Positions 18,633 to 27,354 of a stretch of DNA of 64,000 nucleotides are shown piece after piece. Source of the DNA: Flavobacteriaceae bacterium UBA5950 (lineage in GTDB: Bacteria > Bacteroidota > Bacteroidia > Flavobacteriales > Flavobacteriaceae); NCBI GenBank assembly GCA_002430545.1, contig DJCM01000004.1, positions 75,982 to 139,981 on the forward strand, read 5' to 3'. Position 1 is the first letter of the stretch, and each line of letters starts with the position of its first letter. The notes below the pieces were generated by a model. That model worked only from the letters and a program-made list of their open reading frames with translations, ran no database searches and was not told where the DNA came from. A program made the translations under genes and the position numbers.

Positions 18633-21482
18633 CTACTTGCTCAAGTACATTTTTCTGCGAGCATACAACTCGTAGAAATCATCATCTTTCAGACTGTCAA
18701 TAAACAAGATACTTTCGCCTGTGCTCTTCATTTCTGGACCCAATGACTTATTCACATTTGGAAACTTATTGAAGGAGAAAACAGGTTGCTTGATCGCAAA
18801 TCCTTCCAAGTGTGAGTTGTAATCAAAATCCCCTACTTTGTGCTTGCCAAGCATGATTTTAGCTGCATAATTTACATATGGTTGCTGCTTTGCTTTGGCA
18901 ATAAAAGGAACTGTTCTCGAAGCACGAGGGTTGGCTTCTATGATATATACTACGTCGTCTTTGATCGCAAACTGAACATTGATAAGGCCTACAGTGTTCA
19001 GTGCAACAGCTATTTTTTTCGTGTGATCTTTGATTTGTTGCATCACAAAGTCTCCAAGATTAAATGGTGGTAATGTGGCATTGGAGTCTCCAGAGTGAAT
19101 CCCACAGGGCTCGATATGCTCCATTATCCCAATGATTTCGACTGTTTCGCCATCACAAATTGCATCTGCCTCGGCTTCAATCGCGCCATCTAAATAGTGG
19201 TCTAAAAGCAATTTGTTGTTGGGAATCTTTTGCAATAAATCGACTACATGCGCTTCCAGCTCTTCTCTGTTGATGACAATCTTCATCCCTTGTCCGCCAA
19301 GAACATAGGATGGTCGAACAAGAATTGGAAAATCAAGTTTTTCTGCCAATTGCAAGGCTTGCTCTGGCGTTTCAGCAACACCAAACTCTGGATAAGGAAT
19401 GTTGTTCTTTTTGAGTAAAGTCGAAAAGCTTCCACGATCTTCTGCCAAGTCTAAAGACTCGAATGAAGTCCCCATGATTTTGATGCCATAACGACTGAGT
19501 TTTTCAGCGAGTTTCAAGGCAGTCTGACCACCCAGCTGTACGATAACTCCCACTGGATTTTCATGCTGAATGATGTCATAGATATGTTCCCAAAAAACAG
19601 GTTCGAAATAGAGCTTGTCTGCAGTATCAAAATCAGTAGATACTGTTTCAGGGTTGCAGTTAATCATAATCGTTTCATAGCCACATTCAGCAGCAGCCAA
19701 AACACCATGCACACAACAGTAGTCAAACTCGATCCCCTGCCCAATTCGATTTGGACCTGAGCCCAAGACAACTATTTTATCTCGCTTAGAGTCAACACTT
19801 TCGTTGGCGACAAATGCTTCTCCTCCCTTGATTTGAACTTCATCTTCAAAGGTAGAATAGTAGTAAGGCGTTTGTGCCTGAAACTCTGCTGCACAGGTAT
19901 CAACGAGTTTATACACTCGATTCACGCCTATTTCATTTCTTAAATTATAGACCTCACTCTCCAAGCATTGCAACATATGAGCGATTTGACGATCTGCAAA
20001 TCCTTTTTGCTTGGCTTCCAACAACAATGGTTTTGAAATATCCTTGATGCTGTGATCAGAAATTTTTAATTCAAGGTTATATAATTCCTCATACTGACGC
20101 AAAAACCACATATCAATTTTAGTGATTTCGTGTATGCGATCAAGAGAGATTCCCATTTGAATTGCATCATACAGCACAAATACTCGATCCCAAGTCGCAT
20201 GAGTGAGTTTGGATATCACCTTTTCATAATCAGTGTATCCCTTGCCATCGGCACCAAGACCATTACGTTTGATCTCCAAGGATTGTGTTGCTTTGTGAAG
20301 TGCTTCTTGAAAAGACCTTCCAATGCCCATCACTTCACCAACAGATTTCATTTGTAAGCCCAGCTCTCGTTCAGACCCTTCAAACTTGTCAAAATTCCAT
20401 CGTGGGATTTTCACAATCACATAGTCGAGTGTTGGCTCAAACAATGCTGAAGTTGACCCTGTGATTTGATTGCTCAACTCATCGAGAGAGTAACCGATTG
20501 CTAATTTGGCAGCGATTTTGGCAATGGGATATCCTGTTGCTTTGGAGGCCAAGGCTGAGGATCGAGACACACGTGGGTTGATCTCAATGGCAATGATATC
20601 TTCTTTCTCGTCTGGACTCACAGCAAATTGCACATTACAACCTCCTGCAAAGTCACCAATGCTTCTCATCATTTTGATGGCCATGTCACGCATACGCTGA
20701 TAGGCAGTGTCAGATAAGGTCATCGCAGGAGCAACTGTGATTGAGTCTCCTGTATGGATTCCCATCGGATCCATATTTTCTATGGTACATATAATGACCA
20801 CGTTATCGTTTTTGTCACGCAACAATTCCAACTCATACTCTTTCCAACCCAGAAGTGCTTTATCAATCAAAACCTCATGAATTGGTGAGGCCTCTAATCC
20901 TCTTGTCAGTAAGGTTTCAAATTGATCTGCAGATTGTACAAAGGAAGCACCTGTGCCACCAAGGGTAAATGATGGTCGGATCACAAGTGGAAAACCAAAC
21001 TCTTGTGCAATTTCTTTTCCTTTTAGAAACGAAGTTGCTGTTTTGGCAGGAGCCACAGGAATGTCAATGGTTTTCAGTAATTTCTTGAACTGATCTCGAT
21101 CTTCAGTGATTTGAATTGCATCGATATCGACGCCAATAATATCAACGCCGAACTCTTCCCAAACGCCTTTTTCATCTGCTTCGATACAGAGGTTTAAAGC
21201 CGTCTGACCACCCATTGTAGGTAGGACAGCATCGACTTTGTGTTTTTTAAGGATATCACGAATAGACTTTGTTGTGAGAGGTTTTAGGTAGATGTGATCC
21301 GCCATAGAGGGGTCAGTCATAATCGTTGCAGGGTTGGAATTGATTAGAATTGTTTCAATTCCATCTTCACGTAGCGAACGAAGTGCTTGACTTCCAGAAT
21401 AATCGAATTCACATGCTTGACCAATGATGATGGGGCCTGAACCTATTATGAGAATAGAGTTTAAATCAGGTCGCTTTGGCAT
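18633..21482 (-). CDS. carB: Carbamoyl-phosphate synthase large subunit, lacking the C-terminal regulatory domain
   Basis: CarB makes carbamoyl phosphate for pyrimidines and arginine from bicarbonate, ammonia passed on by CarA, and ATP. Both tandem ATP-grasp halves are present: LIIGSGPIIIGQACEFDYSG at the start and VVLGSGPNRIGQGIEFDYCC opening the second half. Metal/ATP motifs such as EINPRVSRSSALASKATGYP and EANPRASRTVPFIAKA are intact. The protein stops at 949 residues, about 120 short of E. coli CarB. It ends at the point where the methylglyoxal-synthase-like allosteric domain would begin. Short CarB of this size is, from memory, usual in Flavobacteriia. carA is over 40 kb away. Confidence 0.96.
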   Translation of the reverse strand: MPKRPDLNSILIIGSGPIIIGQACEFDYSGSQALRSLREDGIETILINSNPATIMTDPSMADHIYLKPLTTKSIRDILKKHKVDAVLPTMGGQTALNLCIEADEKGVWEEFGVDIIGVDIDAIQITEDRDQFKKLLKTIDIPVAPAKTATSFLKGKEIAQEFGFPLVIRPSFTLGGTGASFVQSADQFETLLTRGLEASPIHEVLIDKALLGWKEYELELLRDKNDNVVIICTIENMDPMGIHTGDSITVAPAMTLSDTAYQRMRDMAIKMMRSIGDFAGGCNVQFAVSPDEKEDIIAIEINPRVSRSSALASKATGYPIAKIAAKLAIGYSLDELSNQITGSTSALFEPTLDYVIVKIPRWNFDKFEGSERELGLQMKSVGEVMGIGRSFQEALHKATQSLEIKRNGLGADGKGYTDYEKVISKLTHATWDRVFVLYDAIQMGISLDRIHEITKIDMWFLRQYEELYNLELKISDHSIKDISKPLLLEAKQKGFADRQIAHMLQCLESEVYNLRNEIGVNRVYKLVDTCAAEFQAQTPYYYSTFEDEVQIKGGEAFVANESVDSKRDKIVVLGSGPNRIGQGIEFDYCCVHGVLAAAECGYETIMINCNPETVSTDFDTADKLYFEPVFWEHIYDIIQHENPVGVIVQLGGQTALKLAEKLSRYGIKIMGTSFESLDLAEDRGSFSTLLKKNNIPYPEFGVAETPEQALQLAEKLDFPILVRPSYVLGGQGMKIVINREELEAHVVDLLQKIPNNKLLLDHYLDGAIEAEADAICDGETVEIIGIMEHIEPCGIHSGDSNATLPPFNLGDFVMQQIKDHTKKIAVALNTVGLINVQFAIKDDVVYIIEANPRASRTVPFIAKAKQQPYVNYAAKIMLGKHKVGDFDYNSHLEGFAIKQPVFSFNKFPNVNKSLGPEMKSTGESILFIDSLKDDDFYELYARRKMYLSK

Positions 21483-21517
21483 AAGTTGTGTGGTGTGTTA
21501 ATTTTGGCTGAAATATA

Positions 21518-21557
21518 TATAAAAAAAAGGTGTTACTACAAATAGAAACACCTTTGT
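21518..21557 (-). terminator. Rho-independent terminator after rpmH
   Basis: On the minus strand an AAAGGTGTT / AACACCTTT stem is followed by a run of eight T. It sits between rpmH and carB, so carB probably has its own promoter (near-consensus TATATTTC just downstream). Confidence 0.8.
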
Positions 21558-21576
21558 TTTTCAACGATTTATTCAC

Positions 21577-21735
21577 TTATTTCTTATGTCTGGGTTCAGA
21601 AGATACAGACAATTTCTTTCTACCTTTGGCACGACGTGCGGCAAGTACTTTTTGACCACCAACAGACGACATTCGTTCCATGAAGCCATGGTTGTTGCGG
21701 CGCTTTCTCTTAGAGGGTTGAAATGTTCTTTTCAT
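21577..21735 (-). CDS. rpmH: 50S ribosomal protein L34
   Basis: The 52-residue, very basic product reads MKRTFQPSKRKRRNNHGFME at its start, continues RMSSVGGQKVLAARRAKGRKKLS, and matches L34 throughout. L34 is a small constituent of the large subunit. The ATG is at 21735. A -7 box lies at 21768-21775 and a terminator lies after the stop. Confidence 0.97.
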   Translation of the reverse strand: MKRTFQPSKRKRRNNHGFMERMSSVGGQKVLAARRAKGRKKLSVSSEPRHKK

Positions 21736-21767
21736 AATATTCTGTGTATCTCTTACTCAAACGGATG

Positions 21768-21775
21768 CAAATATA
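21768..21775 (-). promoter_or_regulatory. Putative -7 promoter box for rpmH
   Basis: The minus strand reads TATATTTG, matching TAnnTTTG, 32 bp before the L34 start. Confidence 0.45.
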
Positions 21776-21819
21776 CAATATAAAACGGCGATTTCAAGAA
21801 GCATTCCATAAGAATTATC

Positions 21820-21827
21820 TATTTTTG
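21820..21827 (+). promoter_or_regulatory. Putative -7 promoter box
   Basis: TATTTTTG matches TAnnTTTG, 17 bp before the ATG at 21845. It is divergent from the rpmH box. Confidence 0.45.
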
Positions 21828-21844
21828 ACTCGCAAATCAATAAG

Positions 21845-22360
21845 ATGTTTCCAAAATTTATCAAAATCGTTCTGGCCATTCTCACTTTGGGCTATGCTAT
21901 TTATCAATTTACAGAAGAATTTATCGGCAATGGAATTGCATTGATTTTTCTCTCTGGTATGTTTGTTTTCTTATACTACAAAAACGAAATTTTATTATTG
22001 GCTTTTCTGCGTATGCGAAAACAAGATTTTCAGGGAACCGAAAGATGGTTGAACAGAATCAAAAATCCAGAAAGCGCTTTGACGACAAAGCAAGTTGGCT
22101 ATTATAATTTTATCAGAGGAGTCATCACTTCTCAATCCAATCTCACACAAGCAGAAAAATACTTTCGAAAAGCCATTTCACTTGGTCTGAATATGAAGCA
22201 TGATATGGCGATGGCTAAACTCAGTCTTGCAGGTATTGCGATGCAAAAAAGAAGAAAACGAGAAGCAACTGCACTTCTCAAAGAAGCCAAAAAACTCGAC
22301 AAACAAGGAATCATAGGCGAACAAATCAAGCTGATGCAACAACAGCTTAAGCGTATTTAA
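21845..22360 (+). CDS. Membrane protein with a TPR-like tail
   Basis: The 171-residue protein has two N-terminal hydrophobic segments (about residues 7-22 and 30-46). A cytosolic helical region follows. FIRGVITSQSNLTQAEKYFRKAISLGL and AKLSLAGIAMQKRRKREATALLKEAKKL look like one or two tetratricopeptide repeats. I know it only as a conserved type of Flavobacteriia protein without assigned function. It stands alone after rpmH on the opposite strand and ends 4 bp into the convergent lytic transglycosylase gene. Confidence 0.7.
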   Translation: MFPKFIKIVLAILTLGYAIYQFTEEFIGNGIALIFLSGMFVFLYYKNEILLLAFLRMRKQDFQGTERWLNRIKNPESALTTKQVGYYNFIRGVITSQSNLTQAEKYFRKAISLGLNMKHDMAMAKLSLAGIAMQKRRKREATALLKEAKKLDKQGIIGEQIKLMQQQLKRI

Positions 22361-23250
22361 TCCCCCAGTACCTGAATTAAATATTCCTTTTGGTTTCGAT
22401 TGGCAATTGATTGCCCTTTGATCCAAGGGTTTAATTCTCGTAAATCAGCATAACTCATGTTGTAAGACGAGGCAAAATCAACCCAGTTAATGTTCGACTT
22501 GCTGATTCGAATAAGCTTGGTCGCTGGAAAAACGTAAGCCTCTTCATCAGTAATCTTAAAACCATAGCTTTCAGGTGATTCAAAAATCAACTTTGTGGCG
22601 AGTAGTCGATGCATATATCGACTGGTTTCTTCATTGAGAAACAAATCGTAGTAGGACTTTACTTTTTGCTTGTTCATCGCAGATTGAATTCTCTGGATTC
22701 CAGCATTGTATGACGCTGCAGCCAAAGTCCAATTCCCAAACACTCCATAAGCGTCTTTTAAGTATGCTGCTGCACTTTCAGTCGATTTTATTAGGTGTAG
22801 GCGTTCATCAACATCTGCATTCACTTCCAACGCATATTCTCTTGCTGTCTTTGGCATAAACTGCCAAAACCCCTCTGCCCCTGCTGGTGATTTGACATGA
22901 ACCAAACCACTTTCAATGACTGCCAAATACTTAAAGTCATCTGGAATGCCATTTTTGCTGAGGATAGGTTCTATGATTGGAAAGTATTTTTTTGAACGTT
23001 TTAACACCAAAATCGTATTCGAATGCCAAAAAGTATTAACCAATAACTCACGATCCAATCGCTCTTGGACATAGTACTTATCCAGAGGTACTTTTTCATT
23101 GGCAAATGATATCGTTTTTGATTGTGATGGGATGCTTTGCAGCTTCAAATGAGTGGTTGAAGTGCTGTTGACTGTGTTGCATTGTGTCAAAAAAATGATG
23201 ACAAATAACAGAGAGAAAACAGTAAATTTTGGCAAAAAATTATTTTTCAT
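22357..23250 (-). CDS. Lytic transglycosylase (MltD-like SLT domain)
   Basis: This enzyme cleaves the MurNAc-GlcNAc bond in peptidoglycan to give anhydro-muropeptides. The 297-residue product has a hydrophobic signal (FTVFSLLFVIIFLTQC); Cys24 could be a lipid site, although Gln at -1 is unusual. The SLT domain holds the catalytic glutamate in AVIESGL (Glu113), then SPAGAEGFWQFMPKTAREY and WTLAAASYNAGIQRI. The C-terminus has a LysM-like stretch (INWVDFASSYNMSYADLRELNPWI). The ATG at 23250 overlaps the stop of the upstream hydrolase gene by 4 bp. Confidence 0.9.
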   Translation of the reverse strand: MKNNFLPKFTVFSLLFVIIFLTQCNTVNSTSTTHLKLQSIPSQSKTISFANEKVPLDKYYVQERLDRELLVNTFWHSNTILVLKRSKKYFPIIEPILSKNGIPDDFKYLAVIESGLVHVKSPAGAEGFWQFMPKTAREYALEVNADVDERLHLIKSTESAAAYLKDAYGVFGNWTLAAASYNAGIQRIQSAMNKQKVKSYYDLFLNEETSRYMHRLLATKLIFESPESYGFKITDEEAYVFPATKLIRISKSNINWVDFASSYNMSYADLRELNPWIKGQSIANRNQKEYLIQVLGD

Positions 23251-23903
23251 TTTGAAATGATTTCTGGAAGATGTTTGTTGAGCCAAGTTGCTTTTTGCAA
23301 AATCAAGGCATGTGTTCCACCTGGCACTGATATATAATTTTTGATCGTAAACACTGGGATCAAAGCATCGATAGAACCATGAATATGCACCACGTCTGGG
23401 TCAGCTTCTTCTCTATCCCATTGAAAAAAATGATGCAAAGCCCAGTCAAGATATTTTTTATCTCGAACAGAAAGGTAATACTTATGAAGCTTCATTCTCT
23501 TTTTCATGGATGGTCCAAAAACAAAACTGATAAAATCCTCTGTTTTATCAATCCATTGTGTAGGGAAATATTTATACGCCTTCGACTTACGACCAAGAGT
23601 GATGTGAATTGGTAATTCCTTGTATGATTTTACACTAGAAATGATAATGACTTTTTTGGCAGAAATAAGTTTGCTCATTTCCTGAACGATAATTCCCCCA
23701 AACGAAACGCCAATCAAAACTGGCTGTTCATGTGTTATCTTTTCACATAGCCGACTGACGTATGCTTGAAGGCTCTCATCTTTTTTGGGATCAATCCAAT
23801 CCAACAGATGAATTTTGTACTGTTTGGGCAAACGTATGTATTCAAAAATTTTCGAATTTGCTGCCATTCCAGGCATACAATACACATGGATTTCATTGTT
23901 CAT
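23247..23903 (-). CDS. Alpha/beta-hydrolase
   Basis: The 218-residue protein has a catalytic triad in family positions: nucleophile elbow GVSFGG (Ser67), Asp179 in HGSIDALIP and His198 in PGGTHALI. The substrate cannot be told from sequence. It carries no signal peptide, so it is probably cytosolic. It is the first gene of a two-gene unit with the lytic transglycosylase (4 bp overlap). A full TAnnTTTG box (23911-23918, minus) lies seven bases before the ATG. Confidence 0.85.
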   Translation of the reverse strand: MNNEIHVYCMPGMAANSKIFEYIRLPKQYKIHLLDWIDPKKDESLQAYVSRLCEKITHEQPVLIGVSFGGIIVQEMSKLISAKKVIIISSVKSYKELPIHITLGRKSKAYKYFPTQWIDKTEDFISFVFGPSMKKRMKLHKYYLSVRDKKYLDWALHHFFQWDREEADPDVVHIHGSIDALIPVFTIKNYISVPGGTHALILQKATWLNKHLPEIISK

Positions 23904-23910
23904 AACCCTA

Positions 23911-23918
23911 CAAAATTA
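23911..23918 (-). promoter_or_regulatory. Putative -7 promoter box for the hydrolase gene
   Basis: The minus strand reads TAATTTTG, matching TAnnTTTG, seven bases before the ATG at 23903. The transcript would have almost no leader. Confidence 0.5.
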
Positions 23919-23937
23919 CAGTCTTTTTTATTTTGCT

Positions 23938-23945
23938 TAAATTTG
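23938..23945 (+). promoter_or_regulatory. Putative -7 promoter box for the small acetyltransferase-like gene
   Basis: TAAATTTG matches TAnnTTTG, 16 bp before the ATG at 23962. Confidence 0.45.
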
Positions 23946-23961
23946 CAGAAAGTTTGATGTT

Positions 23962-24246
23962 ATGGAAATCACAGATAATTCCTTTTTGCGCCAATTTGAA
24001 ACCGAAACAAATGACGGTTTGGCCAAAATCGAGTATGCGCAGCAAGAGAGAAAAATTTTTCTGACAAAATTGATATTACCTAAAAATATCGATGACACTA
24101 CTTTTAAAGAGGAATTCATTAAAGAAGTGCTTTCCATCATCGAAGATCGCAACGTGAGTGTGATGCCAACAAGCCCTGAAATCGTAAGTTTTATTAGAAA
24201 AAACAAGAGGTATCGCAGTATGCTTCCTGTTGGTGTACGTATCTAA
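23962..24246 (+). CDS. Small GNAT-like N-acetyltransferase (Acetyltransf_CG type)
   Basis: The 94-residue protein matches from memory a compact GCN5-related family. It opens DNSFLRQFETE, has LAKIEYAQQERKIFLTKLILP, and closes SVMPTSPEIVSFIRKNKRYRSMLPVGVRI. The P-T-S-P and F-I-R-K-N residues correspond to the acyl-CoA-binding end of such domains. No substrate is known. It is a single-gene unit, divergent from the hydrolase operon and convergent with mtaB. Confidence 0.75.
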   Translation: MEITDNSFLRQFETETNDGLAKIEYAQQERKIFLTKLILPKNIDDTTFKEEFIKEVLSIIEDRNVSVMPTSPEIVSFIRKNKRYRSMLPVGVRI

Positions 24247-24248
24247 AC

Positions 24249-25565
24249 CTATTCCGTTTTTGCAAGTCTAACCATCCCCTTCTGGTCAATTTCTGAAAGG
24301 GTTGCTTTCAGTGTTTGATTTTGAAGAGCAGGATCCCATGGCGTTCTGACTTTTACATAGTTTTCAGTAAATCCTTGGATATAGCCTTCTTTATTTTCAG
24401 CTTCAAATAAAATGGTTTTTGTTTTCTGAAGTTGACTTTCATAAAAAGCATGACGCTTTTTTGCAGACAATCCTCGCAACATCTTCGATCGTTTTTGTCT
24501 CACTGCTTTTGGTACTTGATTTTGCATAGATCCTGCTGGGGTATTGGGTCGCTCGGAGTATGAAAACACGTGGAGATAGGAGACTGGCAGATCAACTAAG
24601 AAAGAATAGGTATCTAAAAAGTGTTGATCTGATTCGCCAGGAAAGCCAACAATCACATCCACTCCAATACAGGTATCTGGCATCAAACGCTTGATTTGAT
24701 TTACTCGATCAATATACAATTCGCGTTGATAACGACGACGCATTTGACCCAGAATCTCATTGTTTCCACTCTGAAGCGGCATATGAAAATGAGGAACAAA
24801 TCGTTTGGATGCAGCAACAAAATTGATCAACTCCTCTGAAAGTAAGTTGGGCTCAATCGAAGAGATTCGAAAACGTTCGATGCCCTCAAGCTCGTCTAGT
24901 GCTTGTACAAGTTCGAGAAAAGTATGCTCATGTTTTTTATTGCCAAACTCACCTTTCCCATAGTCGCCAATATTGACCCCAGTCAATACAATTTCTTTGA
25001 TGTTTTGAAGCACAATTTCTTTGGCCTGACTGACGATGTTCTCCAGCGTATCACTTCTTGAAATTCCACGTGCTAGTGGGATGGTGCAATAGGTGCATTT
25101 ATAATCACAACCATCCTGTACCTTTAAAAACGCCCGTGTGCGCTCTCCAATCGCATAACTCCCAACATAGGTGTCTGTTTGCTCTATAGAACAAGCATGA
25201 ACTTGCGTTTGCTCTGGTCTAGACAAATCAGTTAGATAGGATATGATGTCAAATTTTTCTTTCGCACCTAAAACCAAATCAACACTGTCCTCTTTGGCCA
25301 ATTCTTCGGGTTGAAGTTGGGCATAACAACCAACTGCAATCAAGTATGCGTTGGGGTTGCGTTGGCGCGTTTGGCATGCCAATGACTTAAATTTTTTGTC
25401 TGCATTGTCAGTTACTGAGCAAGTGTTGATGACATAAACATCAGCTTTCATCTCAAAAGGAACCCTCTCATAACCCGCTGCAACAAACTTGCGTGCCAAA
25501 GTAGAGGTCTCTGAAAAATTGAGTTTACAACCCAAGGTTTGAAAAGCAACAGTCGCAGATGTCAA
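24249..25565 (-). CDS. mtaB: tRNA t6A37 methylthiotransferase MtaB
   Basis: MtaB is a radical-SAM enzyme that adds a methylthio group to t6A at position 37 of ANN-decoding tRNAs. The 438-residue protein has the N-terminal cluster cysteines Cys13, Cys49 and Cys80 (TLGCKLN, INTCSV, VGCYAQ). It also has the radical-SAM CxxxCxxC at Cys153/157/160 (DGCDYKCTYC), and a C-terminal TRAM-like segment. GCKLN and the overall layout favour MtaB over MiaB or RimO. The only plausible start is TTG at 25565. It is divergent from the binding-lipoprotein gene, which also appears to start with TTG. Confidence 0.9.
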   Translation of the reverse strand: MTSATVAFQTLGCKLNFSETSTLARKFVAAGYERVPFEMKADVYVINTCSVTDNADKKFKSLACQTRQRNPNAYLIAVGCYAQLQPEELAKEDSVDLVLGAKEKFDIISYLTDLSRPEQTQVHACSIEQTDTYVGSYAIGERTRAFLKVQDGCDYKCTYCTIPLARGISRSDTLENIVSQAKEIVLQNIKEIVLTGVNIGDYGKGEFGNKKHEHTFLELVQALDELEGIERFRISSIEPNLLSEELINFVAASKRFVPHFHMPLQSGNNEILGQMRRRYQRELYIDRVNQIKRLMPDTCIGVDVIVGFPGESDQHFLDTYSFLVDLPVSYLHVFSYSERPNTPAGSMQNQVPKAVRQKRSKMLRGLSAKKRHAFYESQLQKTKTILFEAENKEGYIQGFTENYVKVRTPWDPALQNQTLKATLSEIDQKGMVRLAKTE

Positions 25566-25610
25566 AACTTTATTAGAATTGGTTTAATTTTATGGTGCAA
25601 ATATAAAGCC

Positions 25611-27233
25611 TTGAAAAGGAACAAAAAATACAGTTTGATTTGGGTTGGATTCGTTTCAATATTCCTTGTTTGTCTATTTGGGTGTTCTTCAAATAATAAT
25701 TTCGATTCCCAGCATGTTTTTCGACTCAATATTCATGAAAACATCAATACCCTAGATCCTGCCTATGCACGTGATTTGCGAAGTATTTGGGCGATGAATC
25801 AAATTTTTAATGGCCTTATACGACTTGACGATGAATTCAACATACAACCTGATATTGCAACCCATTGGGAGATTTCTGAAGATGCAAAAACCTATCTCTT
25901 TTATTTGCGTGATGATGTCTATTTTCATACGTCTGAAATCTTTGGAGATGAAAAAACGAGGGTCGTCACTGCCAGTGATTTTGTATACAGTTTTGACAGG
26001 ATTAAAGACAAAAAAATTGCATCCCCAGGGCTATGGACACTGGAAAGTGTAAAGCATTACGAAGCTGTTGATGACAATACACTTAAAATTGAACTCACAC
26101 ATCCTTTTAGTCCTTTTCTAGGAATTTTGAGTATGAAGTACCTAAGTGTACTGCCAAAAGAACTTGATGACCTGCCAAACAACAACATCAGTACCAAACC
26201 CATAGGCACAGGGCCATTTTATGTGAAAGCTTGGATGCAAAACCTCAAAATGGTGTTGCGAAAAAATCAATTGTATTTCGAAACCAATGAAAAGGGAGAA
26301 CAGTTGCCATATCTCGAATCAGTGGCCATCACTTTTGTGCCTGATAAACAAAGTGAGTTTTTGTTGTTTCTGCAAGGGAAATTAGACATGATCAATTCGC
26401 TGGACGCATCCTATAAAGATGAGTTGCTGGATAAAAATGGACAATTGCAAACGAAGTACATAAACAGCGTCAAACTCCTTCGTTCTCCTTATCTAAATAC
26501 AGAATACATCGGCATTTACTTGGACAATAATAAAACTGAAATTCAATCCATTGCCTTGCGAAAAGCACTCAATTATGGTCTTGATCGAAAGGAGATGATT
26601 CGGTTTTTAAAAAATAATATCGGAAGTCCTGCAACCAAAGGTTTTATTCCTGATGGACTCAATACCAGTCTAGCTTTTCAAGGGTATTCATATGACATGA
26701 AAAAGGCAAAAGAATTCGTTGAGCAGTTTCGTGTTGATACTGGGATTCAGAATCCGACCCTATCTCTAGCAACAGAAAACAATTATGTTGATTTGTGTAC
26801 CTATCTCCAAAATGCCTACAATCAAATTGGGATAACGATCAACATAGAAGTAATGCCTTCAGCAGCATTGCGCGAGGCCAAGTCAAATGGAAAATTAGAA
26901 TTGTTTCGTGCCAGTTGGGTAGCAGACTACCCTGATCCTGAAAATTATCTACTGCCTTATTTTTCAGAAAATTTTTCTCCAAATGGTCCCAATTACACGC
27001 ACTTCAAAAGCAAAACATTTGACGAGGGCTATAAAGAAATTGCTGCAACCTTGGATGCCGATCGACGGAATAAATTGATCACAAGTTTAGATCAACAACT
27101 CGTTGATACAGCACCTTTTATTCTGTTGTATTATGATGAAGTTCTTCGCTTCACACACCCCAATGTGGAGGGAATGATCCCCAATCCAGTGAATATGCTT
27201 GATTTGAGGAGGGTAAGAAAAGTAAAACCCTAA
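25611..27233 (+). CDS. ABC-type peptide/oligopeptide-binding lipoprotein (SBP family 5)
   Basis: The 540-residue protein is a solute-binding protein of the DppA/OppA class. From a TTG at 25611 the signal runs KRNKKYSLIWVGFVSIFLVC to lipobox LFGC with Cys25. The mature part has NINTLDPAYARDLRSIWAMNQIFNGLIRLD and the family motif DVYFHTSEIFGDEKTRVVTASDFVYSFDRI. It ends with RASWVADYPDPENYLLPYFSENFSPNGPNY and HPNVEGMIPNP. No permease or ATPase genes are adjacent, so its transporter must lie elsewhere. The longer open frame back to 25539 is unlikely. Its stop overlaps the small frameshifted gene by 4 bp. Confidence 0.88.
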   Translation: MKRNKKYSLIWVGFVSIFLVCLFGCSSNNNFDSQHVFRLNIHENINTLDPAYARDLRSIWAMNQIFNGLIRLDDEFNIQPDIATHWEISEDAKTYLFYLRDDVYFHTSEIFGDEKTRVVTASDFVYSFDRIKDKKIASPGLWTLESVKHYEAVDDNTLKIELTHPFSPFLGILSMKYLSVLPKELDDLPNNNISTKPIGTGPFYVKAWMQNLKMVLRKNQLYFETNEKGEQLPYLESVAITFVPDKQSEFLLFLQGKLDMINSLDASYKDELLDKNGQLQTKYINSVKLLRSPYLNTEYIGIYLDNNKTEIQSIALRKALNYGLDRKEMIRFLKNNIGSPATKGFIPDGLNTSLAFQGYSYDMKKAKEFVEQFRVDTGIQNPTLSLATENNYVDLCTYLQNAYNQIGITINIEVMPSAALREAKSNGKLELFRASWVADYPDPENYLLPYFSENFSPNGPNYTHFKSKTFDEGYKEIAATLDADRRNKLITSLDQQLVDTAPFILLYYDEVLRFTHPNVEGMIPNPVNMLDLRRVRKVKP

Positions 27234-27354
27234 GACTTAGACTTTCTCTTTCGTCTTTTTTTTATTTTTTCTCCAACAGTGGTGTGAGGATTTTTTTAGC
27301 AAATTCCTTGGAAACGAAACGACCTGTGATTGCTGATCTGTAATTTTTGGCCAT
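27230..27354 (-). CDS. Small basic protein requiring a -1 frameshift in an A7 run
   Basis: From the ATG at 27354 the minus strand encodes MAKNYRSAITGRFVSKEFAKK. It then reaches a run of seven A (27291-27297, plus-strand T7). In frame 0 the product ends after 30 residues (stop at 27262-27264). Slipping back one base on A AAA AAA reads on as NPHTTVGEKIKKRRKRKSKS and stops at 27230-27232, giving 41 residues. The combined pattern R-S-A-x-T-G-R-F-V ... P-x-T-T-V plus a basic tail resembles a widespread small-protein family I know from memory. That is why the shifted frame is likely the ancestral one. It could be a single-base deletion, a sequencing error or programmed slippage. Confidence 0.55.

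Noticed and set aside
21586..21783. 65-residue plus-strand open frame
   Set aside because: It is the antisense of rpmH, which is clearly the real gene there.
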